Shown in pieces: positions 54,381 through 64,000 of a stretch of 64,000 nucleotides of DNA. The stretch is taken from the NCBI RefSeq assembly GCF_900215435.1, contig NZ_OCMY01000001.1:1488001-1552000 (forward strand), written 5' to 3'. The notes under the pieces are model-generated. The model was not told the DNA's origin. It saw only the letters and a program-made list of their open reading frames with translations, and made no database searches. How positions within the stretch are numbered: position 1 is the first letter of the stretch; each line of letters opens with the position of its first letter. The stretch comes from Candidatus Pantoea floridensis (GTDB lineage: Bacteria; Pseudomonadota; Gammaproteobacteria; Enterobacterales; Enterobacteriaceae). The translations under genes and the position numbers were made by a program.

Positions 54381-55076
54381 TTATACCGGCGGCAAATCGA
54401 ACAGCAGAATTTCAGCATCGCTGTCGGCTTTGATGCTCAGCGCATGTTCATCCCAGATCGCGAGCGCATCGCTGGTGCCTACCTGCTCGCCATTCACGCT
54501 GATTTTCCCTTTCACCACCTGAATCCACACGCGGCGGCCCGCTTCAATCGCCACGTCATCGCTTTCGCCTGTGGAAAATACCCAGCGTGACAGCGTCATG
54601 TCCTGGAACACCTTGAGCGATCCATCACGCTCGTCTGGCGTCAGCACAAACTGGCGGCCTTTCACATCAGCGAAACGGCGCTGCGCATAGCGCGGTTCAA
54701 TGCCTTTGCGCTCTGGAATAATCCAGATCTGATACAGATGCAGCGGATCGGTGGCGCTGGCGTTGTATTCCGAGTGACGCACGCCCGTGCCAGCACTCAT
54801 GATCTGGAACTCACCCGCCGGGATCTGCTCTTTGTTGCCCATACTGTCCTGATGCTCGACGGTGCCAGAAAGCACATACGTCAGAATCTCCATATCTTTG
54901 TGCGGATGCGTACCAAAACCCTGACCGCCATCGATCACGTCCTCGTTAATCACACGCAGGGCGGAGAAGCCCATAAAGTTGGCATCATAGTAATCGGCAA
55001 AGGAAAAAGTGTGCCAGCTATCGAGCCAACCGTGGTTAGCATGACCGCGTTCTTCAGCTTTACGTACGTAAATCAT
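54381..55076 (-). CDS. yhhW: Pirin-like quercetin 2,3-dioxygenase YhhW
   Basis: 231-aa bicupin of the pirin family, same length as E. coli YhhW, which has quercetinase activity in vitro. Metal ligands occur in GFGTHPHKDMEILTYV and GTVEHQD (three His and a Glu). ATG at 55076 with GAGGAGA upstream; a TTG two codons earlier is rejected. Physiological role unknown. Confidence 0.96.
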   Translation of the reverse strand: MIYVRKAEERGHANHGWLDSWHTFSFADYYDANFMGFSALRVINEDVIDGGQGFGTHPHKDMEILTYVLSGTVEHQDSMGNKEQIPAGEFQIMSAGTGVRHSEYNASATDPLHLYQIWIIPERKGIEPRYAQRRFADVKGRQFVLTPDERDGSLKVFQDMTLSRWVFSTGESDDVAIEAGRRVWIQVVKGKISVNGEQVGTSDALAIWDEHALSIKADSDAEILLFDLPPV

Positions 55077-55217
55077 GTTCAATTCTCCTCAATGTTTTTT
55101 ACAGTCTGGACTTGAGATGAGTTGATTGATAGCTGAAAAACTTCACGCCTCTGTTCAAAAATCATGAATAACATCTGGCGAGATGGACTGGGTAGATGAA
55201 GAAGGGAAATCGCAGGC

Positions 55218-55314
55218 AAAAAAAAGCCAGCACCCGAGCTGGCTAAATAATACTTGGAAGCAATGTGAGCAATGTCGTGCTTACCCAGATGTCAGGAGAC
55301 GTTTCCGAGCTCGC
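55218..55314 (-). ncRNA. ryhB: RyhB iron-responsive small RNA
   Basis: Minus-strand, about 97 nt. It contains AAGCACGACATTGCTCACAT followed by TGCTTCC, the conserved RyhB seed region that pairs with sodB, sdh and other mRNAs encoding iron-using proteins. It ends in a Rho-independent terminator (AGCCAGC/GCTGGCT stem, then eight U). The predicted 5' end GCGAGCTCGG resembles the E. coli GCGATCAGG start. A Fur box overlaps its -10, so it is made in iron starvation. It sits upstream of yhhW near yhhY, as in E. coli (yhhX is missing here). The 5' third is diverged from E. coli. Confidence 0.95.
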
Positions 55315-55316
55315 AT

Positions 55317-55349
55317 GGCAATAATAATCATTATCATTCGCGTCTGTAA
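55317..55349 (-). promoter_or_regulatory. ryhB promoter and Fur box
   Basis: Minus-strand -35 TTACAG (55344-55349) and -10 TATTAT (55321-55326), spacer 17. The 19 bases 55317-55335 match the Fur consensus GATAATGATAATCATTATC at 16 positions, covering the -10. Confidence 0.93.
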
Positions 55350-55440
55350 ACCCCTTTCGCGAATTATTTTGCATTGACGTTAATTGAGAATTCCTTGATG
55401 TTAAAGGGGATTTTAACCATTTTGCCCAAGGAGCCGCTCG

Positions 55441-55548
55441 ATGAGTCAGATCGTCATTCGCCATGCTATTCCCGAAGATGCCGCCGCATTATCGCGCATG
55501 TACAGCCAACCAGAACCGCGCCGCTACAACTGCGTGCACATACCGTAG
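55441..55548 (+). pseudogene. yhhY: yhhY fragment (GNAT acetyltransferase, truncated)
   Basis: The first ~25 codons read MSQIVIRHAIPEDAAALSRM then YSQPE, aligning with the start of E. coli YhhY (MSEIVIRHAETRDYEAIRQI, then HAQPE). At codon 26 the frame runs into a family-B REP element and stops after 35 codons; the GNAT catalytic core is absent. A good AAGGAG remains seven bases upstream, so the stub may still be translated. The remaining ~135 codons are not found before ggt, where the autotransporter gene now lies. Confidence 0.82.
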
Positions 55549-55566
55549 CGGCGCAATTTATTGCGC
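55517..55566. repeat. REP-like element, family B, at the yhhY break
   Basis: CGCGCCGCTAC (55517-55527), then GTAGCGGCGC (55545-55554) running on to AATTTATTGCGC. The 22 bases 55545-55566 are identical to 51181-51202. The element starts exactly where similarity to YhhY ends. Confidence 0.85.
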
Positions 55567-55710
55567 ATTGTTAAGTAATAACCTGCCTCTACTTCATCCT
55601 CTCTGCCAAATTTTCAAGACATTTCTTTACAAGATTCCTTGTTCATCGCTCTTAAACTTTCACCTGGAAATTCCCTTCACTTCTTATTTTTTGGATACCA
55701 GGTTCTCATC

Positions 55711-58700
55711 ATGGATACGATTAGAAAAAAAGCCACGAAAGGCTGGCTTAAACCTCTGGCTTATTTACAAATCGCCGTGCAAATCGGCATGTCGATTTCT
55801 CCGCTCTGGATTAATAGCGCAAGAGCTGAAAAACCCTTATCTGCAGATGATTCACCACTGAACGCCGCTGCGGGACAGCTGAATACCCTCGGTCAGGCTG
55901 CGCAATCCGGCAACTTTAATGGACTGGCCACGCAACAGGCGTCCAGCTTGATGACGCAGCAGCTGCAACAGTGGTTGCAGAATTTTGGCACCGCACGCAT
56001 TGAATTAAACGCCAATCAGCATTTTACGCCTCGCAGTGGGGCCGTGGACCTCTTGCTGCCGCTGGATAAAAGCAACGAACACCTGTTCTTCACCCAAGGT
56101 GGTTTTCGCCAGGTTGACGGTGAGTTAACCGGCAATATGGGGCTAGGCATGCGTCATTTTGTGGATGAATGGATGTTTGGCTATAACGCTTTCTACGATC
56201 AGAATATCAGCCGTGGCCATAAACGATTGGGCACCGGCGTGGAAGCGTGGCGCGATTACGTCAAACTCTCGGGTAACGGTTATTGGCGTCTTTCTGACTG
56301 GCGTAATTCCGGCGATGTTACCGATTATGATGCGCGCCCGGCTAACGGTTTTGATCTGCGTGCTGAAGCCTGGCTCCCTGCCTATCCCGCGCTTGGCGGA
56401 CGTATGATGTATGAGAAGTATTATGGTGATGAAGTCGCACTGTTCGGTAAAGATAAGCGTCAGCGTAACCCGGATGCTGTTACCGCAGGATTGAGCTGGA
56501 CGCCGATTCCCCTCATCTCTTTCACTGCCGATCATAAAAAAGGCGGTCAAAATAGTGAGACGGCATTCGGATTGCAATTATCCTGGCAACTTGGCCAATC
56601 TCTGGCTTCACAGATTGATCCCACTCGAGTGGGTGATAAACGCACGCTGGCTGGCAGTGCAATGGATCTGGTTGAGCGTAATAACAACATTGTGCTTGAG
56701 TATCGCAAACAACAGCTAATTGATTTATTCATGGCGGCTGAAATTACCGGTGAAAGCAGCAAGGTTATTCCACTCGTTTATAAAACACAGGGAAAATATG
56801 GTTTTTCCACCGTTGTATGGAATGACGCCGCGCTCGTAGCGGCAGGCGGCAAAGTCATCGATCAAGGTAACGGCAGTTATCAGCTGGCCTTACCGAAATA
56901 TCTTGCCGGTAGTGCCAACAGCTATGCGTTTAGCGGTATTGCTCACGATACACGCGGTAATGTTTCTAAAGCCGCCTATACCACGATTAAAGTCACTCCG
57001 CCTGCCTTGAGTATGAAAAACAGTAGCGTGGGCAGCGCTGCAAATTCCATTATCGCCAATGGCAGCGCCACTACGCAGCTGGTGATTAAACTCATTGATG
57101 ATAGTTCGCAACCTATTCGGGGAATGGCGGCAGATATTAAAGTCGCGCTCAAAGAAGATATTTCCACTGCGAAAACCAGCCGTATTAAAACACAGGCTGT
57201 ACAGGTTCCTGCAGTACCTGCCTCAATTGGAGAAATCAGTGAACAAACTGATGGCAGCTATATTGCGTTGATAACCGCTGGAACGCGCGTGGCAACCTTA
57301 AATATTGCTACCACGGTGAACGCCCAGGCATTACCTGCTCTTTCCATACAGCAAATCAGTGATGCCGATTCAGCGGTCGTTCAGGACGGCGATCTCAAGT
57401 TAGAGCAGGACGCAACTATCGCGAATGGCAAAAGCGAGAATCGAGTACGTGCGCGCGTAACGGATGCCAGCGGAAACCCAGTAGCGGGAATCAACGTCAC
57501 CTTTAGCCTGAGCGGCTCCGCACAGGTTGTGAACAGCGGAAGTCTAAACGTTATCAGTGATAATCAAGGTTATGCCAACCTACTGTTTACTAATACCGTC
57601 GCTGAAACGGTAACGGTCATGGCCAAAACCGCCAATGGCGGGAGTACCCAGGTCGAAAGTCGCTTCATTGCAGACAATTCTTCTGCCGTCATCGATCAGG
57701 GCGATCTCACTCACGATCGTAACGATGCGCCCGCAAATGGTGCTAGCCCGATTATTTATACCGCGCTGGTGAAAGATGCCAATGGCAACCCAATTCCCGC
57801 AGCTAACGTCAAATGGACGACGGATTTAGGCAAACTAAGTAGCGCTGACAGCAGTACTGATGCCAATGGTAAAGCCACTGTAAATCTGACCAGCACCCAG
57901 GCAGGGTTGGCTACGCTCGCCGCTTCGGTTAATGGCGCAGCAGAAGTCAAAGCAACCTCGGTTATTTTTGTCGCCGACAGTTCAAGTGCCCAACTGGGGA
58001 AAGATGACCTTAAAGCCAGTAAAACCAGCGCCCTGGCGAATGGCATCGATACCGTTACTTATACTGCACAAGCCAAAGATGCGCATGGCAACCCGGTCAC
58101 AGGCGCCACTATCAGCTGGGCGAACGATCGCGGCAATCTGGATAAAAACAGCACGGTAACGGATAAGGATGGCAACACCAGCGTGACGCTGAGCAGCACA
58201 CGAGCTGGAACGGCCACCATCAGCGCATCGGTAAATAATGGTGCCGTCACAAACGCACCTATCGTTACCTTTATCGCCGATAGCAGCAGCGCTAGCATCG
58301 GTACCAACGACCTGACAGCAGACAAAACGAACGCAGTGGCCAATGGCAGCGATGCCATCACGTACAGTGCGCTCGTTAAAGATGCTCAAGGTAATCCTGT
58401 CGTCGGTATGGCGGTTAGCTGGAGTAGCGATCGCGGTAACCTCAATGTGTCCAGCAGCACGACGGATAATGCAGGTAAAGCCGAAGTCCATCTGAGCAGT
58501 ACCGCCGCCGGTGATGCCATCGTTAGCGCAACGGTTAACAATAAAGCGGCGATAAATGCGCAAGCCGTGAGCTTCTCAGCCGATCAGGCTAGTGCCACAA
58601 TTGGTAGCGGCAACCTTCAGGCCGATAAGAGCAGTGCTATTGCCAATGGCAATGAAGCCGTTACCTATACGGCGCAGGTCGAAGATGCACACGGCAACCC

Positions 58701-59796
58701 TGTTCAGGGCATCGCCGTTAGCTGGACCAGCGATCATGGCGATCTGAAAAGCAATAGCAGTAATACCGATCAGGCAGGCAAGGCAACCATCCAGCTTTCG
58801 AGTACCTTAGCAGGCACGGCCGTGGTAAGCGCCGCCGTTAACAAGGGTGCCGCCACTCCTGCAACTGCGGTGACCTTTATTGCCGATAACAGTACGGCCG
58901 CTCTGGATAGCGAGGTGAAAGCTGACAAAACGACCGTGATTGCGAATGGTACTGAAGCGGTTACCTACACCGCACAGGTTAAAGATGCTCACGGCAATCC
59001 GCTGCCAAACATTAAGGTAAACTGGAAGACCAATCGTGGCGATCTGAGTGCAACCAGCAGCAGCACAAACGGAGCGGGCGAAGCCACTATTCAACTGAGT
59101 AGTAAAGTGTCAGGTGATGCCATCCTGAATGCTGCTCTGAGTGGTGGAAACAATGTGAATGCGGCGAACGTGACTTTCACCGCTGATGTGACGACGGCCC
59201 AGATCAAAACCCTCACCAGTAATAAAGTGAAAATTACCGGCAACAGCCACGATACCGCCATCCTGACGGCAATCGTTGAAGATGCAAACGGTAATAAAGT
59301 CGCCAATTATCCTGTGCAATGGACAACCACGCTTTCTACATTGAGCGCGCCAGTTTCTAATACGGATGATTCAGGTAAAGCCGAAATAACGCTGAATGGG
59401 ATGGACTATATGGAGCAGAGCAATATCACAGCGACGATAAGCGCCAGCACAAGCGTGAATAATCAAACTCGTGACGTTATTATTCGTACCGTATTTAAAC
59501 TGAATGGCGTTTATTACTGGTCAATGGTTAGCGATCACAATACCGATAATTTAAGTACTGCACAGAACTACTGTAATATTTATGGTCAAGGACATGTACT
59601 TAGTTCAAAAGAAGGATTAGCCTTCCTCCAAAATGGTGGCGACTTCCGCGATAAAAAAGTATCAAGTGAATATACGAATGCCTGGCTGAGGGTCTCAGAT
59701 TATTGGAACAGTAAAGCAATTGATTTATACCGTAACAATGGAGAAAAAGGTGATCTCACCAACTTCGCGGGTGTAGAGTATGTTTGCGTAAAATAA
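55711..59796 (+). CDS. Inverse autotransporter adhesin (intimin/invasin type) with Big_1 repeats
   Basis: 1361-aa surface protein (start ATG 55711 opens the signal peptide; cleavage near SARA-E40). Order: short periplasmic part (40-75, no LysM domain seen); outer-membrane beta-barrel (about 75-330; GNMGLGMRHFVDEWMFGYNA, then FYDQNISRGHKRLGTGVEAW, family hallmarks); two divergent Ig-like domains (about 345-550); seven Big_1 domains (551-1260, each about 101 residues); C-terminal ~100-residue domain with two Cys (QNYCNIYG, VEYVCVK), like the lectin-like tip of invasin. Expected role: adhesion or self-aggregation. Inserted between the yhhY stub and ggt; own terminator. Receptor unknown. Confidence 0.94.
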   Translation: MDTIRKKATKGWLKPLAYLQIAVQIGMSISPLWINSARAEKPLSADDSPLNAAAGQLNTLGQAAQSGNFNGLATQQASSLMTQQLQQWLQNFGTARIELNANQHFTPRSGAVDLLLPLDKSNEHLFFTQGGFRQVDGELTGNMGLGMRHFVDEWMFGYNAFYDQNISRGHKRLGTGVEAWRDYVKLSGNGYWRLSDWRNSGDVTDYDARPANGFDLRAEAWLPAYPALGGRMMYEKYYGDEVALFGKDKRQRNPDAVTAGLSWTPIPLISFTADHKKGGQNSETAFGLQLSWQLGQSLASQIDPTRVGDKRTLAGSAMDLVERNNNIVLEYRKQQLIDLFMAAEITGESSKVIPLVYKTQGKYGFSTVVWNDAALVAAGGKVIDQGNGSYQLALPKYLAGSANSYAFSGIAHDTRGNVSKAAYTTIKVTPPALSMKNSSVGSAANSIIANGSATTQLVIKLIDDSSQPIRGMAADIKVALKEDISTAKTSRIKTQAVQVPAVPASIGEISEQTDGSYIALITAGTRVATLNIATTVNAQALPALSIQQISDADSAVVQDGDLKLEQDATIANGKSENRVRARVTDASGNPVAGINVTFSLSGSAQVVNSGSLNVISDNQGYANLLFTNTVAETVTVMAKTANGGSTQVESRFIADNSSAVIDQGDLTHDRNDAPANGASPIIYTALVKDANGNPIPAANVKWTTDLGKLSSADSSTDANGKATVNLTSTQAGLATLAASVNGAAEVKATSVIFVADSSSAQLGKDDLKASKTSALANGIDTVTYTAQAKDAHGNPVTGATISWANDRGNLDKNSTVTDKDGNTSVTLSSTRAGTATISASVNNGAVTNAPIVTFIADSSSASIGTNDLTADKTNAVANGSDAITYSALVKDAQGNPVVGMAVSWSSDRGNLNVSSSTTDNAGKAEVHLSSTAAGDAIVSATVNNKAAINAQAVSFSADQASATIGSGNLQADKSSAIANGNEAVTYTAQVEDAHGNPVQGIAVSWTSDHGDLKSNSSNTDQAGKATIQLSSTLAGTAVVSAAVNKGAATPATAVTFIADNSTAALDSEVKADKTTVIANGTEAVTYTAQVKDAHGNPLPNIKVNWKTNRGDLSATSSSTNGAGEATIQLSSKVSGDAILNAALSGGNNVNAANVTFTADVTTAQIKTLTSNKVKITGNSHDTAILTAIVEDANGNKVANYPVQWTTTLSTLSAPVSNTDDSGKAEITLNGMDYMEQSNITATISASTSVNNQTRDVIIRTVFKLNGVYYWSMVSDHNTDNLSTAQNYCNIYGQGHVLSSKEGLAFLQNGGDFRDKKVSSEYTNAWLRVSDYWNSKAIDLYRNNGEKGDLTNFAGVEYVCVK
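57361..59490 (+). repeat. Seven tandem Big_1-encoding repeats, ~303-bp period
   Basis: Units begin at 57361, 57673, 57976, 58279, 58582, 58885 and 59185. Units two to five are each exactly 303 bp, unit six is 300, and the first and last are diverged. Each unit opens with a D-x-S-S-A-type motif and contains KDAHGNP and RGNL variants. Confidence 0.9.
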
Positions 59797-59839
59797 TACA
59801 CCTGCGTCTACTTTAATTAGACCCACTAATTTACCATTC

Positions 59840-59870
59840 TGCCAGTCAGCAAAACTGACTGGCATTTTTT
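59840..59870 (+). terminator. Terminator of the autotransporter gene
   Basis: TGCCAGTCAG (59840-59849) and CTGACTGGCA (59855-59864), then TTTTTT. Confidence 0.95.
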
Positions 59871-59910
59871 ATGGTTTACTAAACGGCTGATTGGCTTTTA
59901 CCAACCGTTT

Positions 59911-61662
59911 TTAATAACCCGCGCTCAAATCATCCACTGAACGCGGATCCGAGGCGCCATAGCGCGTGCCATCCGGCCCAATCATAATGCTCTGCGTGCT
60001 GCCCATGGCTGGCATCACCTTCACATGCTGACCTTTGCTTTCCAGCAGGCGCAGCGTATCGGGACTAAAACCTTTTTCTACGCGCAGCTGATCCGGCAAC
60101 CACTGATGATGGAAACGCGGTGCATTGGTGGCTTCTGCCACGTTCATACCAAAATCAATGCTGTTCACCACCATTTGCAGCACGGTGGTGATAATACGGC
60201 TACCGCCCGGGCTACCGGTGACTAACCAGGTTTTGCCGTCTTTCGCCACGATGGTGGGCGACATTGATGACAGCGGACGTTTGGCCGGTTGTACCGCATT
60301 CGCCTCGCCACCTACTAAGCCATACACGTTTGGCGTGCCCGGTTTCGCCGAGAAGTCATCCATTTCATTGTTCATCAGGATGCCGCTCTCTCCGGCCACG
60401 ATGCCGCTGCCGAAATAGGTATTCAGCGTATAGGTGACCGCTACCGCGTTGCCGTCTTTATCCACTACGGAAAAGTGCGTGGTTTGATTGCTTTCATAGG
60501 GTGCCAGCTTGCCCGGTTTGATCTCGCTGGAGGGGCGCGCTTTATTCACGTCAATTTGCTGCGCCAGCGTTTTGGCATAGGCTTTGCTGGTTAGCGCCTG
60601 CTGCGGCACGTTAACGAAATCAGGATCGCCAAGATATTCTGAACGGTCGGCATAAGCATATTTTTCCGCCTCCGCCATCACCTGCATCGCATCGGCGCTA
60701 CCAAAGCCCCATTTCGCCAGATCGAAGTTTTCCAGAATATTAAGGATTTGTACGATGTGAATCCCGCCGGACGACGGCGGCGGCATGGAGAAGACTTCAT
60801 AGCCGCGATAGGTGCCGCTGACCGGCTTGCGCTCCACGGCACGGTAGGCAGCCAGATCCGGCTTGCCAATCAATCCGTCGTGCTGCGCCATTTCACCGGC
60901 AATTTCATCGGCAATTGTACCTTTATAGAACGCATCCGGCCCTTGCTGGGCAATCAGCTGCAGGCTACGCGCGAGATTCTTCTGCACCAGCCGTTCGCCT
61001 TTCTGATACGGCTGGCCGTCCGCTTTGTAGAAAATCGCCCGGCTGTTGTCGTGGTTAATCAGCGTCTCTTTGCCGTAGGTGGCGAGATCGTCAGCCAGCG
61101 CATCATTAACCACGATGCCGTCACGTGCCAGTTTGATCGCCGGGGCCAGCAAAGTGCTCAGCGGCAAGGTGCCATATTTCTGCGCGGCCAGCGCAAACCC
61201 GGCAACGGTGCCTGGCGTGCCAGAAGCTAAATGAGAAGTGAGTGATAACTTACTATCCGCATTGCCCTGCTTATCAAGGAACATATCGCGCGAAGCTCGC
61301 GCCGGAGCCATTTCGCGGAAATCGATTGCGGTGGTGCGGCCGGACGCGGTACGCAGCAGCATAAAGCCGCCACCGCCAAGGTTACCGGCCTGCGGATGCG
61401 TCACCGCCAGCGCAAAGCCTACCGCGACTGCCGCATCTACCGCGTTACCGCCCTGCCTGAGAATATCAACACCCACTTCGGTCGCCATCGCATCAACCGA
61501 TGCGACCATGCCATGTTTGGCTTTCACCGGATGAAAGGTATCGCTATCAATGCCGTAAGAGACCGGCGGCGCATTGGCTGGCGCGGCTTGTCCCCCCTGC
61601 ACGACGGTAAAACTCATCAGCAACGCCCAACTGAGCTGACGTAGGTTGCTCTTAATTCTCAT
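59911..61662 (-). CDS. ggt: Gamma-glutamyltranspeptidase
   Basis: 583-aa periplasmic Ntn-hydrolase that cleaves glutathione and gamma-glutamyl compounds. Signal peptide (LRQLSWALLMSFTVVQGGQA), large subunit, then self-processing site before Thr in NQTTHFSVVDKDGNAVA (near 394), and small-subunit motifs SSMSPTIV and GSPGGSRIITT. Full length compared with E. coli (580 aa). Divergent from yhhA as in E. coli. Confidence 0.98.
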   Translation of the reverse strand: MRIKSNLRQLSWALLMSFTVVQGGQAAPANAPPVSYGIDSDTFHPVKAKHGMVASVDAMATEVGVDILRQGGNAVDAAVAVGFALAVTHPQAGNLGGGGFMLLRTASGRTTAIDFREMAPARASRDMFLDKQGNADSKLSLTSHLASGTPGTVAGFALAAQKYGTLPLSTLLAPAIKLARDGIVVNDALADDLATYGKETLINHDNSRAIFYKADGQPYQKGERLVQKNLARSLQLIAQQGPDAFYKGTIADEIAGEMAQHDGLIGKPDLAAYRAVERKPVSGTYRGYEVFSMPPPSSGGIHIVQILNILENFDLAKWGFGSADAMQVMAEAEKYAYADRSEYLGDPDFVNVPQQALTSKAYAKTLAQQIDVNKARPSSEIKPGKLAPYESNQTTHFSVVDKDGNAVAVTYTLNTYFGSGIVAGESGILMNNEMDDFSAKPGTPNVYGLVGGEANAVQPAKRPLSSMSPTIVAKDGKTWLVTGSPGGSRIITTVLQMVVNSIDFGMNVAEATNAPRFHHQWLPDQLRVEKGFSPDTLRLLESKGQHVKVMPAMGSTQSIMIGPDGTRYGASDPRSVDDLSAGY

Positions 61663-61870
61663 CCTGCTACCACCCTTTTTAAGTTATTTACATTTGTTAT
61701 CAATTGATGCAAGTGTTTGCAAACACAGTAAAAAGAGTAGCAGTAAAGTTAAATTAGGCGCACTCCTGGAAGAGGTGTTTGAGATATAGCATAAACTTAT
61801 ACAAGTAGCCGTTGTTGCCAGTCAGGCAATAACACCACACAGCAGCAGGCTGCATTGATGGAGGAAGACC

Positions 61871-62155
61871 ATGAACAAAAACAAATGGCTAATTATGATC
61901 GCAGCATTGCTGCCGTTAAGCAGCATGGCGAATACCTTGAACAGCACTAACGACCCGAATCAGCCCGGCTACAACCCGAGCCAGCAGCGTATGCAGTCGC
62001 AAATGCAGAATCAGCAGCAACAGCAGAAGCGCAAGCTGCAGCAGGATCAACAGCAGCAGAGCCAGGACGTGCAGCGCAAAGTGCAGGAACAGCGGAACAG
62101 TGCCCAGCAGCAGGTGATTCAATCGCAGCCGGGCCAAAAACAGCAGCAAAACTAG
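61871..62155 (+). CDS. yhhA: YhhA family (DUF2756) secreted small protein
   Basis: 94-aa protein with a signal peptide ([20 protein letters not shown], cleavage after SMA) and a mature part made almost wholly of Gln, Asn, Lys and Arg (about 45 % Gln), likely a charged coiled helix. Function unknown. GGAGGA lies upstream. It sits between ggt and ugpQ, and its last four bases overlap the convergent ugpQ stop. Confidence 0.9.
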   Translation: MNKNKWLIMIAALLPLSSMANTLNSTNDPNQPGYNPSQQRMQSQMQNQQQQQKRKLQQDQQQQSQDVQRKVQEQRNSAQQQVIQSQPGQKQQQN

Positions 62156-62891
62156 CGGAAATCAGGACCAATAATGTCGATGCTATCGGTGCAGATGGCG
62201 TCGACGCCCCAGCTCAGCAGCTCGCGCGCCCGTGCGGGCTGATTCACGGTATACACCAGAATATGCAAACCGGCCGCTTTCAGCTGCGCGGTGCGTTCGG
62301 CATCGAGTAATTTGTGATTCAGGTGGATCGACACGCAATCCAGTGCCGCAGTCAGCGCCTGCCAGTTGTCAGGCCACGTATCCAGCAGCAAACCACGCGG
62401 CAGCTCTGGTGCCGCCTGCATTGCCGCTTCCAGCGCGGCGTAAGAGAACGAGGATAGCAACGGCGCCGTTTGTCCTTGCCACAGTTCACGCGCGGCCAGC
62501 GCCACGTTGCGGCCGGTTTCAACGTCTTTACCGGTGGTCGGTTTGATCTCAATGTTCGCCATCATCTGATGCTGGCGGCAACGTTCTGCCACTTCGCTCA
62601 GCAGCGCCAGCGGCTCGCCTTCATAATCACGGCTAAACCAAGCGCCGGCATCCAGCTGTGACAACTTGTGCCACGACAGATCGCCGGCCACGCCCCAGCC
62701 ATTGCTGGTGCGATCGAGCGTGTCATCATGCAGCAGGAAAATTTGCTTATCTTCCGATAGTTTGGCATCAAACTCGATCATGGTATGACCATGCTGCGCG
62801 CCGACATCAATCGCCGCGAGGGTATTTTCCGGGGCCAGTTTTCCGCCCCCGCGATGCGCAACAATGTGCGGGTAAGGCCAGTTGTGTTGAC

Positions 62892-62895
<4 letters not shown>
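62152..62895 (-). CDS. ugpQ: Glycerophosphodiester phosphodiesterase
   Basis: 247-aa cytosolic GDPD TIM-barrel enzyme releasing glycerol-3-phosphate from deacylated phospholipids. Catalytic [16 protein letters not shown] (His and Glu) and [13 protein letters not shown] are intact, and IEIKPTTG binds the metal. The ATG at 62895 overlaps the ugpC stop (ATGA). Last gene of the ugp operon, which is PhoB- and CRP-regulated in E. coli; the promoter lies outside the window. Confidence 0.97.
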
Positions 62896-63965
<1,070 letters not shown>

Positions 63966-64000
63966 TTATTTATCACTCTCCACCAGGCCACGCACAAAGG
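63966..64000 (-). CDS. ugpE: UgpE permease, last codons (rest outside window)
   Basis: The open frame FVRGLVESDK and TAA immediately precede the ugpC ATG. Identity is inferred from operon order (ugpBAECQ); too short to judge alone. Confidence 0.6.
   Translation of the reverse strand, partial: FVRGLVESDK

Noticed and set aside
57361..59490. Regular repeats considered as a CRISPR array
   Set aside because: The 303-bp units are continuous protein-coding Big_1 domains with no spacers and no cas genes nearby.

Overview
The window is chromosomal DNA from an enterobacterium. Nearly every core protein is a close match in length and motif to an Escherichia coli protein, and two long E. coli-like gene blocks are preserved. 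The REP-like elements, the accessory genes and a missing gene or two point to the Erwiniaceae, most likely Pantoea; that genus call is inference from gene content, not from a marker gene.

Block 1 (1-43706) follows the E. coli 92-min order, here reading acs-yjcH-actP, yjcE, ghxP, soxR/soxS, yjcB, ssb/uvrA, yjbR-yjbQ, tyrB, dnaB, qor, pspG, dusA, zur, yjbJ, dinF-lexA, dgkA/plsB, ubiA-ubiC, psiE. Inserted in it are a yfaZ-type porin-like gene, a cidAB/LysR module (3.9-6.0 kb), a glutathione transferase, and a 7.5-kb accessory stretch between yjcB and ssb (11.9-19.4 kb). That stretch holds a two-gene polysaccharide cassette (TupA-like ATP-grasp protein plus flippase), an IS3-derived HTH remnant in AT-rich DNA, an EamA exporter with an AraC regulator, a cysteine hydrolase and a RES/Xre toxin-antitoxin pair. 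A YahK-type alcohol dehydrogenase, a secreted catalase, a YitT/Lrp-family pair where E. coli carries alr, and a TraF_2-type outer-membrane protein are further insertions.

The phosphorus region (43.3-51.1 kb) contains psiE, a GntR/UTRA regulator, and a divergent operon encoding a binding protein, an alkaline-phosphatase-superfamily hydrolase, two permeases and an ATPase, followed by the Na/Pi transporter yjbB. The 224-bp regulator/operon gap carries Pho-box-like repeats facing each way and an operator-like dyad for the regulator. It reads as a phosphate-starvation system for taking up and hydrolysing an organophosphorus compound, and is the best candidate here for an undescribed system.

Block 2 (51.2-64.0 kb) follows the E. 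coli 77-min order: gntU-gntK-gntR, yhhW, the sRNA gene ryhB with its Fur box, a truncated yhhY, ggt, yhhA, ugpQ-ugpC-(ugpE). Between the yhhY stub and ggt lies a large inverse autotransporter (intimin/invasin type) with seven tandem Ig-like Big_1 repeats.

Regulatory sites that can be read directly include a SoxR-type 19-bp-spacer promoter, LexA boxes (uvrA/ssb and a double box at lexA), PurR boxes at ghxP, a sigma-54 promoter at pspG, CRP sites at psiE and yjcB, the GntR operator at gntK, and Fur control of ryhB. Two families of short palindromic REP-like elements and one ERIC element sit in intergenic gaps. No tRNA, rRNA, CRISPR array or complete insertion sequence was seen.
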